The notes beneath the pieces were generated by a model that was not told the DNA's origin, did not search any database, and saw only the letters and a list, made by a program, of their open reading frames with translations. Source: CAYUVA01 sp964448115 [NCBI: uncultured bacterium] (GTDB taxonomy: Bacteria > CAYUVA01). From it: a DNA stretch of 63,432 nt. The DNA is taken from assembly GCA_964448115.1 (NCBI GenBank), contig CAYUVA010000021.1, positions 1 to 63,432 of the forward strand, written 5' to 3'. Within the stretch, counting starts at the first letter, position 1. Each line of letters begins with the position of its first letter. The position numbers and the translations under genes are program-made. Shown here piece after piece: positions 55,060 through 63,432 of the stretch.

Positions 55060-57425
55060 AGCGATACCTTTATGAACATCTCGGCGTGTTTTTATTTCTA
55101 AGCCTGGCTCTTTATCTATCCATGCAGCTAAGTTTCATGGGGATTTTATTGCATCCAGAACATTGGTGTGCTCGCTTCATGGATGGCTGGCTGCCCTGGT
55201 ATGATGGTAAAGCCGAGCCGGTCGGGTATCCAGGGGACTTACTCAGCGAATTCTATGTATTCAAGTACCTGGGTAAGCAATTTTTCAGCCGGGGTATATT
55301 GCCCTTGTGGAATCCTTATGCTTTTTGCGGCACGCCGTTGGCTGCCAATGGATTATCGGGGCTATTCTCTCCATTGCAGGTTTTTTATCTTGTATTCCCT
55401 ATATTTGCTGCAATGAGGCTATCCAGCTTTATTGTGATACTTGTCGGTGCATATAGTCTTTATCTGCTTCTGCGGGATTATGGATTATCGATAATTCCTT
55501 CCCTGTTTGGTGCTCTATTTTACATGATCAACCCGCGTGTTGCCTTTAACTTCTGGTTCCCGACTATGGGGGCAAGCTGGTACCTGCTCCCTTTGATACT
55601 GCTATTTTTCCATCGCGGGATAGCTCGCAGCAGCGGAATCTACCTATCTTTAGCAGGAGGGATGCTAGGCTTCAGTATTCTAAATGGCTACCTTCAGATG
55701 AGTATTTATGTGCTGCTCGCGGTAATCATTTATCCGATATTTATCCCCCCAGCAAAACAATGCGCTCGAATAAAAGCACTTATCATCGTATTAGCACTCG
55801 GCTTGATGATATCAAACATCCAGATAATCCCCTCCTTAGAGCTTGCCAGCCTTTCTCAGCGCCAGCCGATACCGCATCAGGGCATAACCTTGTCGCCGAC
55901 ATGGCATCTGCTGACCGCTTTTTTCCCAAGTCTATTCGGTGCTTATGGTGATAGCTGGCTGGGAGCCGTAAGCCTTGAAATACCCAACTGGGGATTTCAT
56001 TTCTCCGAGATGGTCATATTCATCGGGATGGTGCCTATGGTATTGGCATTGTATTCGATATGTGGCGGAATATCTCGCATAAAGGAGTATTATTTGATCT
56101 TGGCTGCCCTGGCGCTTTTATGCAGCTACGGTGGCGAGCTTATCGTGTGGATTGGAAGCAGCCTTCCCTTGCTGGATACGATCAAGATTGTGCCCCGCAT
56201 CCTTTGCTTGTATTACCTGTCGGTTGCGGTGCTCGCTGGGTTCGGTTTGCAGAGATTGCTTGATTCAAGGCGCAAATTCCCCAGATATATAGCTCTTGTT
56301 TTTGCCATAGCCTCTGCGCTTCCTGCTTATCTGTGGTTGCTCGGATATTGGGGGCTATGGACGCCATGGTACCGGGCAAGCGAGGCATTCTTCCAGCACT
56401 TTGACTGCCTGGGCTATACATACATACTTCCGTTGCTCATCCTTTTGGCTGTGTTTCTCTCACTATGGCTATATGCCAAGGCAAGGATCGGCTTCGTGGC
56501 GCTGGTACTGGTTTTATCGATATGTTGGACTGTGGAGATGCTATCCTTCCCCTCCCCTTCCCAACCACGGCTATCAGGGGATCTTCGCCCTCCTGAAGCG
56601 AGGACTCCCGCCCAAATTAGGTTTCTCAAGGCAGACGATGAGCTTTACCGCATAGTAGCAATCGATGCTCCGGGGGATATCCCGGTTCTGCCCCCCAACA
56701 CGGCGAGCCTTTATGGGATCTATGACCTGGAGGGATATGATTCCATGTTCACCGCCCGTATTCAGCATCTATTGAACCTTATAGCACACGGGAATCCGTA
56801 TCAACCGCTCCCTGAGGGCTTCATCAACCTGTCCATCCTGAACCATCCCAACCATCCATTTTATGACATTCTCAATGTCAAGTACCTGCTATGTCCCCCG
56901 CAGCTTGAGGTTGCTGATTACAGGCTTGTCTATGATGGCAATACAAGGATATTCCTCAATCCCTATGCACTTGCCAGGATCTATTCGCCGATCATGTTAT
57001 TCAAGGTCAAGGACGAGGCGCACGAGCTGGCGCGGATGTTTTTGCCACAGGCACTCGGCGGAGAGATGGCAGTAACCTCGCAAACGGGTTTGAAGAGCAT
57101 CTTCGAGCTGGAGAGCCTGTACCCTGAGATCATCGATATAAGCCCCACTCATAAGAGCATTGAAATCAGAGAGCCGGGCAAGGGTATGATAGTCATCTCG
57201 GATCAGTACTATCCTGGCTGGCGCGCCACGAGCGATGGGAGAGAGCTTCATCTTTACAGGGTAAATGGCATCATGCAGGGGATCATGGTCAGCGAACAGG
57301 ATACCCTAATCCACCTAAGCTACCAGCCGATGTCCTACAGATTGGGGATATATCTAAGCCTGCTTGGCATATCAATATTTGTTTTCATTTTATGGATTTT
57401 CAAAGATGCAAGCCAAACAAGATAA
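55056..57425 (+). CDS. YfhO-family large membrane protein
   Basis: A 789-residue protein with about twelve helices; it starts at GTG 55056, overlapping the previous stop (GTGA). The first loop has GKQFFSRGILPLWNPYAFCG and GTPLAANGLSGLFSPLQVFY, the hallmark of YfhO-type proteins, which have a GT-C-like topology and are linked to glycosylation of teichoic acids or other envelope glycans. The last 150 residues, with SDQYYPGWRA and VNGIMQGIMV, form the soluble C-terminal domain normal for the family. It and the preceding GT-C protein clearly form a translationally coupled pair. Confidence 0.88.
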   Translation: MKRYLYEHLGVFLFLSLALYLSMQLSFMGILLHPEHWCARFMDGWLPWYDGKAEPVGYPGDLLSEFYVFKYLGKQFFSRGILPLWNPYAFCGTPLAANGLSGLFSPLQVFYLVFPIFAAMRLSSFIVILVGAYSLYLLLRDYGLSIIPSLFGALFYMINPRVAFNFWFPTMGASWYLLPLILLFFHRGIARSSGIYLSLAGGMLGFSILNGYLQMSIYVLLAVIIYPIFIPPAKQCARIKALIIVLALGLMISNIQIIPSLELASLSQRQPIPHQGITLSPTWHLLTAFFPSLFGAYGDSWLGAVSLEIPNWGFHFSEMVIFIGMVPMVLALYSICGGISRIKEYYLILAALALLCSYGGELIVWIGSSLPLLDTIKIVPRILCLYYLSVAVLAGFGLQRLLDSRRKFPRYIALVFAIASALPAYLWLLGYWGLWTPWYRASEAFFQHFDCLGYTYILPLLILLAVFLSLWLYAKARIGFVALVLVLSICWTVEMLSFPSPSQPRLSGDLRPPEARTPAQIRFLKADDELYRIVAIDAPGDIPVLPPNTASLYGIYDLEGYDSMFTARIQHLLNLIAHGNPYQPLPEGFINLSILNHPNHPFYDILNVKYLLCPPQLEVADYRLVYDGNTRIFLNPYALARIYSPIMLFKVKDEAHELARMFLPQALGGEMAVTSQTGLKSIFELESLYPEIIDISPTHKSIEIREPGKGMIVISDQYYPGWRATSDGRELHLYRVNGIMQGIMVSEQDTLIHLSYQPMSYRLGIYLSLLGISIFVFILWIFKDASQTR

Positions 57426-57449
57426 CCTCTTGACAATGAGAAATCGGAT

Positions 57450-58200
57450 TTAAGAGATGATCTCATTGGTAAGCCAATATTCCAGGAATATTTTTTCTTC
57501 TTCTAACAAATGACTTTCAGAGCTTGTATTTGCCCAGCTATATTCGGTCGAGAATCTATAGGCAGAAATTAAAGCCATTCTTAGATCCGACGGTTTGTTC
57601 AATATGCCATCTTTTAGTAATGTTATTTTCTGTGAATATGTTACAATTATTTTGAAATTAGGAAGGTGCACTAATTTTTCTCTAATATTATTGAAATAAG
57701 GGTGATAATGAACCCAGTAAAAATTATATCCTTTCTTATTCCATTTATTTATTAAATTCATTATATCTTTAAGATTTCCACCATTGATTACTGTTGATTC
57801 AGGTTCTCTTAGATAATATTTCAAGCAATCTGTATATGTACCAGGTGAAACAAGAATAATTGCTGGTCGATCAATGGAATACATTTCATTGATTATGATT
57901 TTAGATATTTCTTTCCAAGGGGTCTTTTTCCCATAAGGTGTAAATGCTTTTGGATTTAACGAAAGAAGCAATATAAAAGCCAATAAAATTAAAAATAATA
58001 TTCTTTTAATAATTAAAGATTGTAATCGTTTTAAGATCTCATTAAATGTTATCATAAATAAAATAATCCATGGTACTATTAAAAATAAAGCATGTCTTAT
58101 ATTGAAAAAATAATTTTGAAAAAAAAAGCCTGAGAATTGCTGCTAGAACTATTAAAAAAATGAGACATAGGCTGATCGATTGTTTTGCTCGACATTTCAT
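57450..58200 (-). pseudogene. Collapsed AT-rich GT-C glycosyltransferase gene
   Basis: The N-terminal piece from ATG 58200 reads MKCRAKQSISLCLIFLIVLA then AILRLFF, a first helix typical of GT39-like proteins. After about 30 codons the sense continues in a different frame: NYFFNIRHALFLIVPWIILF (58121-58056), then the 201-residue frame to 57450, which includes TPYGKKTPWKEISKIIINEM, the usual C-terminal cytoplasmic or periplasmic end of such enzymes. The several hundred residues normally between are missing. So an internal deletion with a frameshift seems to have destroyed the gene. The DNA is much more AT-rich than its neighbours, pointing to an acquired gene. The 201-residue ORF could still be translated from ATG 58055. 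Confidence 0.6.
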
Positions 58201-58447
58201 AACTAACTCTATAAAGCCCGTTATTTTATATCAAAATCTCAACCCTTTTTCCAGAAAAGTAGGAACTGGATACTCGCTTTCAAGAGCATAATAATGGGTG
58301 GAGCATGACATATTGGGGTATAAATTAACTGTTTATTTTGGGCTGACAACTCGAACCATTTTCAAACCGGCGGAATTGTCAAAGAACTACTGGTGTGCTA
58401 ATCAATATCGATAGGTGAACTACTGCTAAATATAAGGGGTACATCGG
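58201..58447. other. Intergenic, upstream of the double radical SAM gene
   Basis: About 250 nt between the divergent GT-C pseudogene and the radical SAM gene. TTGTCA at about 58377-58382 is followed after 17 nt by TAATCA, a weak promoter candidate. AAGGGG (58434-58439) lies just after an in-frame stop (TAA 58433-58435) and could serve as a ribosome-binding site. No gene is seen in it. Confidence 0.4.
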
Positions 58448-58468
58448 ATCGATCAAAGGACGAAACGG

Positions 58469-61171
58469 CTGGTAAACTGGGCGCTCGGCGGTCGAGAGGG
58501 ACCCTATCGCATCGATGCCGGGCTTACCGATAGGTGCAACCTGCGCTGCCTGTTTTGCTATCAGATAGAGCAGGGACGACCAACACGCTTTGACCCCGAT
58601 ATTGAGCTTAGCGACCAAAGATGGCTCGATCTGGTCGATGAGAGCGCACAGCTAGGAGTCAAAGAGTGGAGACTGGCGGGAATCGGCGAGCCGTTGCTCA
58701 GAAAAACACTGGCGCCGAACCTTTGCAGAAAGATCAAGCAATACGATATGTGGGGGGTCATCACCACCAACGGCACCTTGTTCAGCCCGCAACTGGTGGA
58801 TATGCTGGTCGATATCGGCTGGGATCAGATCGAGTTCAGCCTCGATGGACCAAACGCCCAGGTTCACGATATGCTGCGTGGAAGAAAAGGCTCGCTCGAT
58901 AAAGCATTGCAGGCGATGGAGCGCTTCAAGCAAAAGAAGATGCAGCGATCATCGCACCTGCCCGTGATAGCAATAAACATGGTTCTCACCAACCAGAACT
59001 ACCGCCTGCTGCCTGATATGCTCGACCTTGCCGATAAGTACGGGGCAAGGGAGATAAACCTCAATCCGCTGACCATATTCACCGAGCAGGCTAAGCCGCT
59101 CAAGCTCAGCGACGCACAGCGCAGCGAGTTCACCGAGATCGCCTCCCAGGCTCAAGAAAAGGCGGAGAAGCTGGGCATCGGCAATAACCTTTATTCGTTT
59201 ATCGATTTCTCCCTCGTACAAAGCACTGGCAACATGGAAGCGCGCATCATCGAGGATAGCCAGCGCTACGAGGGGCAGAATCCCTTCCTGGGACTCCCCT
59301 GCTTCGAGCCTTGGTACATGATGGCGTTTCGGGGCAACAGTGTCGGTCCCTGCTGCGCCTACAAGGGCAAGGGAGAGAGCATCAGCGATAAAACATTAGA
59401 ACAGGTCTGGTATGGCAAGTACTTTAACGATATCAGGCAACGCCTTTACGAGCACAACCTCCCCGATTTCTGCGCCCAGTGCAGCGCAAACATGGTCTAT
59501 GGACACCGCAAGATCCGCGATGAGCTTAAGAAATACCTGGCAGAGGCTGATGTAAGAGAATTTAAGCACCACGAACCAGATATGATTCAAGTCAGCGCCG
59601 ATACTGAGAAATCCCAGATGGAAAACTTGAAACAGAGGCTGATTACCCTCGAGGTAGCCCTGCGCGAGCTGCAAAGAGACCATGTGCGCATAAGCTCCTT
59701 CAGGTATTCCATCCCCTACAAGCTGCTCAAGATAGCCTATTCATCGAGGCTGGAAGCAGCGTTAGGCGATGGCGCTGAGCTTGAAGGCAAGTCATTGGAT
59801 TTCACAACTTCCGATGAAACGCAAACCAAGCCAATGAAATCCACTACACCATATCCGATCCACAGCACCGAGGCAAAGGTGGAGAGGCTGCTTCGCTGGT
59901 ATGCCGGCGAACCACAACCGCCATATCGCGCGGAGCTTCACCTGACCAATCGCTGCAATTTGAAGTGCTTATCCTGCTGGCATCGGGGCACGGATAGCGA
60001 GATCATAAACGCTCGCTTCGAGCCAGGGGTTGCCAGGCGACTGGTCGAGGAAGCCTCCGCTATGGGTGTCAGGGAGTGGATGGTCTCCGGCGGCGGCGAG
60101 CCGTTGTTCTACGAGAATCGGGCACTCGATATCCTACGCATAATCAAGAGCCGCCGTTCATTCGGGCAACTGACCACAAATGGCATCCTGATCGATGATG
60201 ATGTGGCAAAGCAGCTCGTAGGAATGGGCTGGGACCGGGTGCAGTTCAGCATCGATGGCGCCGAGGCTGCCACCCATGATCGCCTGCGTGCCAAGCCGGG
60301 AGCGTTCTTCGAGGCTGTCCAGGCAGCAAGGCGGTTGGTCCAAGCAAAAAAAGAAGCTCGAAGCGATGTGCCCGAACTGGTCATCACCATGGTTATCTCA
60401 AGGGATAACTACCGCCAGGTCCCGGCAATGTTCGAGTTGGCTCATGATTTGGGCATCCAGGGGGTCTTCTTCGAGCCGTTGACTGTCTTTACTGAATCGC
60501 AGCGGGATATGAAGCTGAGCGACGATGACCTGGCAGCCCTGGCAGAGCTATACGAACCTTCGCGGGAACTCGCGGAGAGGTACCACCTGATAACCGACCT
60601 GGAAATGATGAAGGATGCGCAAATAGTCGGCTCAACCGGCGAGATGACAGCCAGAGTGCTCTCTAGCAGACCGCAGCTTAGCGATGATCCATTTCTGGCA
60701 GTCCCCTGCTATGAGCCTTGGTATAGCATGATCATAAGACCTGCCGGTGGCATCGCTGCTTGTTGCGTTGCCTGGAGCCATGGAATGACAATAATCGAGA
60801 AAGATTCACTGGCATATACCTGGTACAAAGGATTCTTCGCTGAGTTCAGGCAACGGATGCTGGCTGGCGAGCTGCCGGAGTATTGTCGAAGATGCACTAC
60901 CGGACATGCCAAGGAGACCAACAAGCTGCGCAAAATGCTTTCAGAGAGGATAAAAAACGAGGGAATAGAGCCTGGCTATAATCTCGCATCGGCTAGGCAT
61001 GGTGTAGCACAAAAAGAGGCATCAGCAAGGGAAAGGGAGCTGCTTGCTGCAATCAAGGAGAAGGAAACTTTATTGAGTGAATATCTTCGCGACCGCAAGG
61101 AGCTTGATTTTTGGCGCACCACCTTCTGGCACAAGGCTTTTGTCAAAGCAAAGAACCTGTTGGGCATCTGA
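58469..61171 (+). CDS. Tandem double radical SAM/SPASM protein with non-canonical start
   Basis: Two complete radical SAM/SPASM modules lie in one frame. Module 1: cluster motif CNLRCLFC (codons 58532-58555), TTNGTLFS, then a SPASM-like region CFEPWY, CC, and LPDFCAQC (about 59470). Module 2: CNLKCLSC (59954-59977), TTNGILID, CYEPWY, CC, and LPEYCRRC (about 60880). A coiled-coil linker separates them, and a related helix (TFWHKAFVKAKNLLGI) ends the protein. The frame is open from 58436, but no ATG, GTG or TTG occurs before 58694, which lies beyond the first cluster motif. CTG 58469, with AAAGGA 8 nt upstream, is my choice (900 residues); ATC 58448 is another. SPASM enzymes modify peptides, cofactors or sugars; the substrate is unknown. 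Confidence 0.85.
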   Translation: MVNWALGGREGPYRIDAGLTDRCNLRCLFCYQIEQGRPTRFDPDIELSDQRWLDLVDESAQLGVKEWRLAGIGEPLLRKTLAPNLCRKIKQYDMWGVITTNGTLFSPQLVDMLVDIGWDQIEFSLDGPNAQVHDMLRGRKGSLDKALQAMERFKQKKMQRSSHLPVIAINMVLTNQNYRLLPDMLDLADKYGAREINLNPLTIFTEQAKPLKLSDAQRSEFTEIASQAQEKAEKLGIGNNLYSFIDFSLVQSTGNMEARIIEDSQRYEGQNPFLGLPCFEPWYMMAFRGNSVGPCCAYKGKGESISDKTLEQVWYGKYFNDIRQRLYEHNLPDFCAQCSANMVYGHRKIRDELKKYLAEADVREFKHHEPDMIQVSADTEKSQMENLKQRLITLEVALRELQRDHVRISSFRYSIPYKLLKIAYSSRLEAALGDGAELEGKSLDFTTSDETQTKPMKSTTPYPIHSTEAKVERLLRWYAGEPQPPYRAELHLTNRCNLKCLSCWHRGTDSEIINARFEPGVARRLVEEASAMGVREWMVSGGGEPLFYENRALDILRIIKSRRSFGQLTTNGILIDDDVAKQLVGMGWDRVQFSIDGAEAATHDRLRAKPGAFFEAVQAARRLVQAKKEARSDVPELVITMVISRDNYRQVPAMFELAHDLGIQGVFFEPLTVFTESQRDMKLSDDDLAALAELYEPSRELAERYHLITDLEMMKDAQIVGSTGEMTARVLSSRPQLSDDPFLAVPCYEPWYSMIIRPAGGIAACCVAWSHGMTIIEKDSLAYTWYKGFFAEFRQRMLAGELPEYCRRCTTGHAKETNKLRKMLSERIKNEGIEPGYNLASARHGVAQKEASARERELLAAIKEKETLLSEYLRDRKELDFWRTTFWHKAFVKAKNLLGI

Positions 61172-61418
61172 GACGCCCCGCATCAGGTGCAGGATAAACC
61201 CCGGTGGGAATCCCGCCTAACCACTTCTCTGTAATTCTCCCCCCAGGCGGGAATCCAGTAACTTTGTAAAGTGATGGAGTGACATGCATACTGTCTCAGC
61301 GCTGAAACAGTTAACTTTGCATCACCATCCTCTATTCACGGTACCACGGTACCATGGTATCACTTCCTCTTCGTGCCTTTGTGGCTAAAAACCCGAGCCT
61401 TACGCTTCAAGCATCCAA
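61172..61418. repeat. Repeat-filled spacer
   Basis: GCATCAGGTG, GATAAACCCC and GGGAATCC near 61190-61213 and GGCGGGAATCCAGTAA near 61247-61262 recur, in similar order, in the 47.4 kb element. GGTACC occurs twice near 61340-61353, followed by GGTATCACTTC and GTGCCTTTGTGG, which match the cluster at 22449. The convergent genes on both sides have no other terminator that I can see. No protein gene is present. Confidence 0.5.
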
Positions 61419-63432
61419 TTACTCCCACTCGCCGTGCATAACAAACGCGCCCCAGAAATACGGATGCGGATACTTAGCTCTGATCGCATCAATGGCGCCA
61501 CGAAATGAATCATATCTCGGCTTGCCAGAGCCTAGATCAGAGTAAAGACCGCTCATGAACTCGGTTGTGGTAACCGAGACGACATCCCAAAGCGATACCA
61601 GCACCGACTCTGCACCTGCATACTGAAACGCTCGCGCCAGGTTAGCAACTCCCTCGCCGCTAACCTGCTTGCCCAAGCCGGTCTTGCACGCTGAAAGAGC
61701 GACCATCTCAGAATTCAGCTTTAAGCCCAAGACCTCGCTCAGCGCCAGGAAGCCGTCATGATCGCCATTTTCTACCTGTGCCAGAATGAGCGCCGGCTCC
61801 TTGATGCCAGCAATCTCATCGCTCAGAACGCCGTGGGTGGCAAAGTGCAAGAAGCGATAGTCCGAATGATGACGGCTGCGAAAGGTGCTCTCGTTGGCAT
61901 GAACGCAGAGAAGGATATCAGGTGAACTAGGGTTCACACCCAATGAACTCGCTATCTTGAGCACCTCCTCCTTGGTGTCGGGCAGCGGGGGTAAAATGAC
62001 GGTTTCCAGCGAGCGGGTGGTGCGCAGCGGGACGCCGTACTTGGCAGACGCCACCTGGACACCGCTCTCTTTGTTGCGCTTGTAGGCGATGTAGCGCTTA
62101 TCTGTCTCGTTGAAGACCGGGTCGCCAAGCGCCAGCAGCGGCTTGCTCGCCTTGGATGCGTCCTTTGCATTGCGGGAAAGGGCGAGCACCGTACCAGACT
62201 GGTAATAGCTGATATGGCGCAACTGATACAGGTACTTGATATCCGTATAGCCAGTGAAGGTGTCATCGCCAAGCTTGAAGCTCGTCTGCTTAGCTCCACT
62301 GGCATCGACAACCAGTATCTCGAACGGCAGGGAGCCTAAGACCCCGGATGGCACGATGATCAGGTGCTTGTCAGAAGGGATGCCCTTGAGCGCATCGCCT
62401 AGAAGCAGCTTATACAGATCCTCGCCGAGCTTAGGGGAGTATTTAGCCAGCCGCGCCGGCACCAGGTAGCCCTGGTCATTTGTGCTGTCTCGCATCGGTT
62501 CCAGGTATGTCTCGACCTTCTCGGTCAGTGCCTTCTCGCCGAGCGGAATCTCGTATAGTTGAAGCGCCTTGCCCTTTTGCACTACGAAAAGGTAGGTCGC
62601 ATCCTTAGTTGTTTGGTATTCGAGCAGCACCTCGTTCTTTTTAAGTGGTATCTCGCTCAGCTTGTATGGCTGGGGATACTTGAGCGAGGCGTATTCGGGA
62701 TAATTGGCTCGCAGCTCGGCGATAAGCTTGTTCAACTCCGCCTTTTTCTTTTCGTATTGTGCTTTGTGATTCTTGAAGGTCTCCTTGCCCTTGTTGTAGG
62801 CATCCATCAGCCCGGATTCGAGGGCGGCGACCTCACCAAGCAGAGCCTGCTCCTTTTTGCGCAGCGATGAGGGGATGGCGGCATCATCCGCATAATGGAT
62901 GACTGCCTGCACCATGCCCTCTGCCATTGTGCGAGCCTTGGTTGACTCGGCGAAGAAGAAGGCGACCTCGCCGTTGGTGCTGCCCAAGACGGAAAGCTCA
63001 CTGGCAGCCTCGTCATCGCGCTGGTGGTACAGAGAGGCGACTATACCGTAGTAGGGCTGAATGCGATGCTCTGCACCGAAAAAGCCTATCTTGGCTTCCT
63101 GCTTGACCAGGCTGCGCGTGTCCTCGACAATTTTGATCGCCTTGTAGTAGGCATCCACAGCCTCTTTGTGCTTGCCCAAGCCCTGGTTCGCCCAGCCGAG
63201 CTGATAGTTGTACTGGATGTGGTATTCCGGGGCATACATGATCCCCGCCTCCATATCGGACAGCAATGTTAGAGCCTTCTTGTAATCCCCGCGATGGAGA
63301 TGGAGATGGACCATTTCAGGCTCTGATCCCGTCTCCTTGAAGCACTCCTCAGCCTTGTCGTACTTTCCTTGGGCAAGATAGACCAAGCCGATGTTGTTGA
63401 GGCTGGTGGCGATATCCTGTGGTATATCTAGC
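61419..63432 (-). CDS. TPR-CHAT domain protein (N terminus beyond right edge)
   Basis: The frame stays open to the window edge (IATSLNNIGLVYLAQGKYDK at the edge is a TPR), so the start is missing; about 671 codons are visible. TPRs occupy the N-terminal 130 residues seen, followed by a Lys/Glu-rich coiled coil. The C-terminal 350 residues are a CHAT domain, a caspase-like cysteine protease fold: the His in FLHFATHGVL and the Cys in VALSACKTGLG are both intact, and ESVLVSLWDV follows. CHAT-TPR proteins occur in regulated proteolysis and in anti-phage systems; no gasdermin or CRISPR effector partner is visible on this side. The natural target is unknown. Confidence 0.92.
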   Translation of the reverse strand, partial: LDIPQDIATSLNNIGLVYLAQGKYDKAEECFKETGSEPEMVHLHLHRGDYKKALTLLSDMEAGIMYAPEYHIQYNYQLGWANQGLGKHKEAVDAYYKAIKIVEDTRSLVKQEAKIGFFGAEHRIQPYYGIVASLYHQRDDEAASELSVLGSTNGEVAFFFAESTKARTMAEGMVQAVIHYADDAAIPSSLRKKEQALLGEVAALESGLMDAYNKGKETFKNHKAQYEKKKAELNKLIAELRANYPEYASLKYPQPYKLSEIPLKKNEVLLEYQTTKDATYLFVVQKGKALQLYEIPLGEKALTEKVETYLEPMRDSTNDQGYLVPARLAKYSPKLGEDLYKLLLGDALKGIPSDKHLIIVPSGVLGSLPFEILVVDASGAKQTSFKLGDDTFTGYTDIKYLYQLRHISYYQSGTVLALSRNAKDASKASKPLLALGDPVFNETDKRYIAYKRNKESGVQVASAKYGVPLRTTRSLETVILPPLPDTKEEVLKIASSLGVNPSSPDILLCVHANESTFRSRHHSDYRFLHFATHGVLSDEIAGIKEPALILAQVENGDHDGFLALSEVLGLKLNSEMVALSACKTGLGKQVSGEGVANLARAFQYAGAESVLVSLWDVVSVTTTEFMSGLYSDLGSGKPRYDSFRGAIDAIRAKYPHPYFWGAFVMHGEWE

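Overview
The window looks like chromosome from an uncultured bacterium of moderate GC content, probably a member of a poorly sampled candidate phylum; I cannot name the phylum. Pointers are giant exported PKD-repeat and beta-propeller proteins, long Thr-Pro linkers on surface proteins, frequent TTG starts, a fused SecDF, an archaeal/eukaryotic-type prolyl-tRNA synthetase and an archaeal-type GlmU-like protein. Lipoproteins, YajC-SecDF and a polysaccharide assembly locus suggest a Gram-negative-style envelope, but no outer-membrane protein proves it. There is no rRNA, CRISPR array or intact transposon.

Layout. 0-9.8 kb: a giant PKD protein running off the left edge, a repeat-rich spacer, and a secreted beta-propeller protein. 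9.9-13.2 kb: lipoamide dehydrogenase beside an AT-rich island with a HEFGH metalloprotease-like gene and two small ORFs. 13.3-15.6 kb: APS kinase, an alkaline-phosphatase-superfamily enzyme and a ribbon-helix-helix protein, behind a promoter that overlaps an operator-like inverted repeat. 15.7-20 kb: an acidic membrane TPR protein, SurE and a GT2 transferase. 20.3-22.5 kb: two exported proteins, tRNA-Lys(CTT), and remnants of an integrase and a DNA-binding protein. 22.6-27.1 kb: ribE-ribBA-ribH-nusB, a metallophosphoesterase and a transglutaminase-like protein. 27.2-32.3 kb: a dead FAD-oxidoreductase fragment, then glmS, a GlmU-like gene and proS reading leftward. 32.4-38.2 kb: two exported Thr-Pro-linker proteins, one with an almost identical internal duplication. 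38.4-43.2 kb: ccmC-like gene, secDF, yajC, tgt. 43.4-51.3 kb: an envelope polysaccharide locus (radical SAM, two GT2 enzymes, a WbaP-like initiating transferase, an SGNH hydrolase, a Wzz-like protein). 51.4-57.4 kb: a rubredoxin-membrane fusion, a lipoprotein, and two large GT-C/YfhO-type membrane proteins. 57.4-58.2 kb: a collapsed AT-rich GT-C pseudogene. 58.4-61.2 kb: a protein with two complete radical SAM/SPASM modules. 61.4 kb to the right edge: a TPR-CHAT protein.

Themes. Much of the window serves the cell surface: sugar-nucleotide supply (GlmS, GlmU-like), lipid-linked polysaccharide assembly, membrane glycosyltransferases and large exported modular proteins. Core genes (rib operon, nusB, secDF-yajC-tgt, proS) are interleaved. 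Decay is visible at three or four places, mostly in AT-rich or repeat-rich DNA.

The most unusual items are the double radical SAM protein, whose first cluster-binding motif lies upstream of any ATG, GTG or TTG; a C-terminal domain shared by two otherwise unrelated Thr-Pro-linker proteins; cysteine pairs and Lys/Gly loops in the PKD giant; and the apparently autoregulated RHH/APS-kinase/phosphatase operon, in which two proteins share a C-terminal tail.
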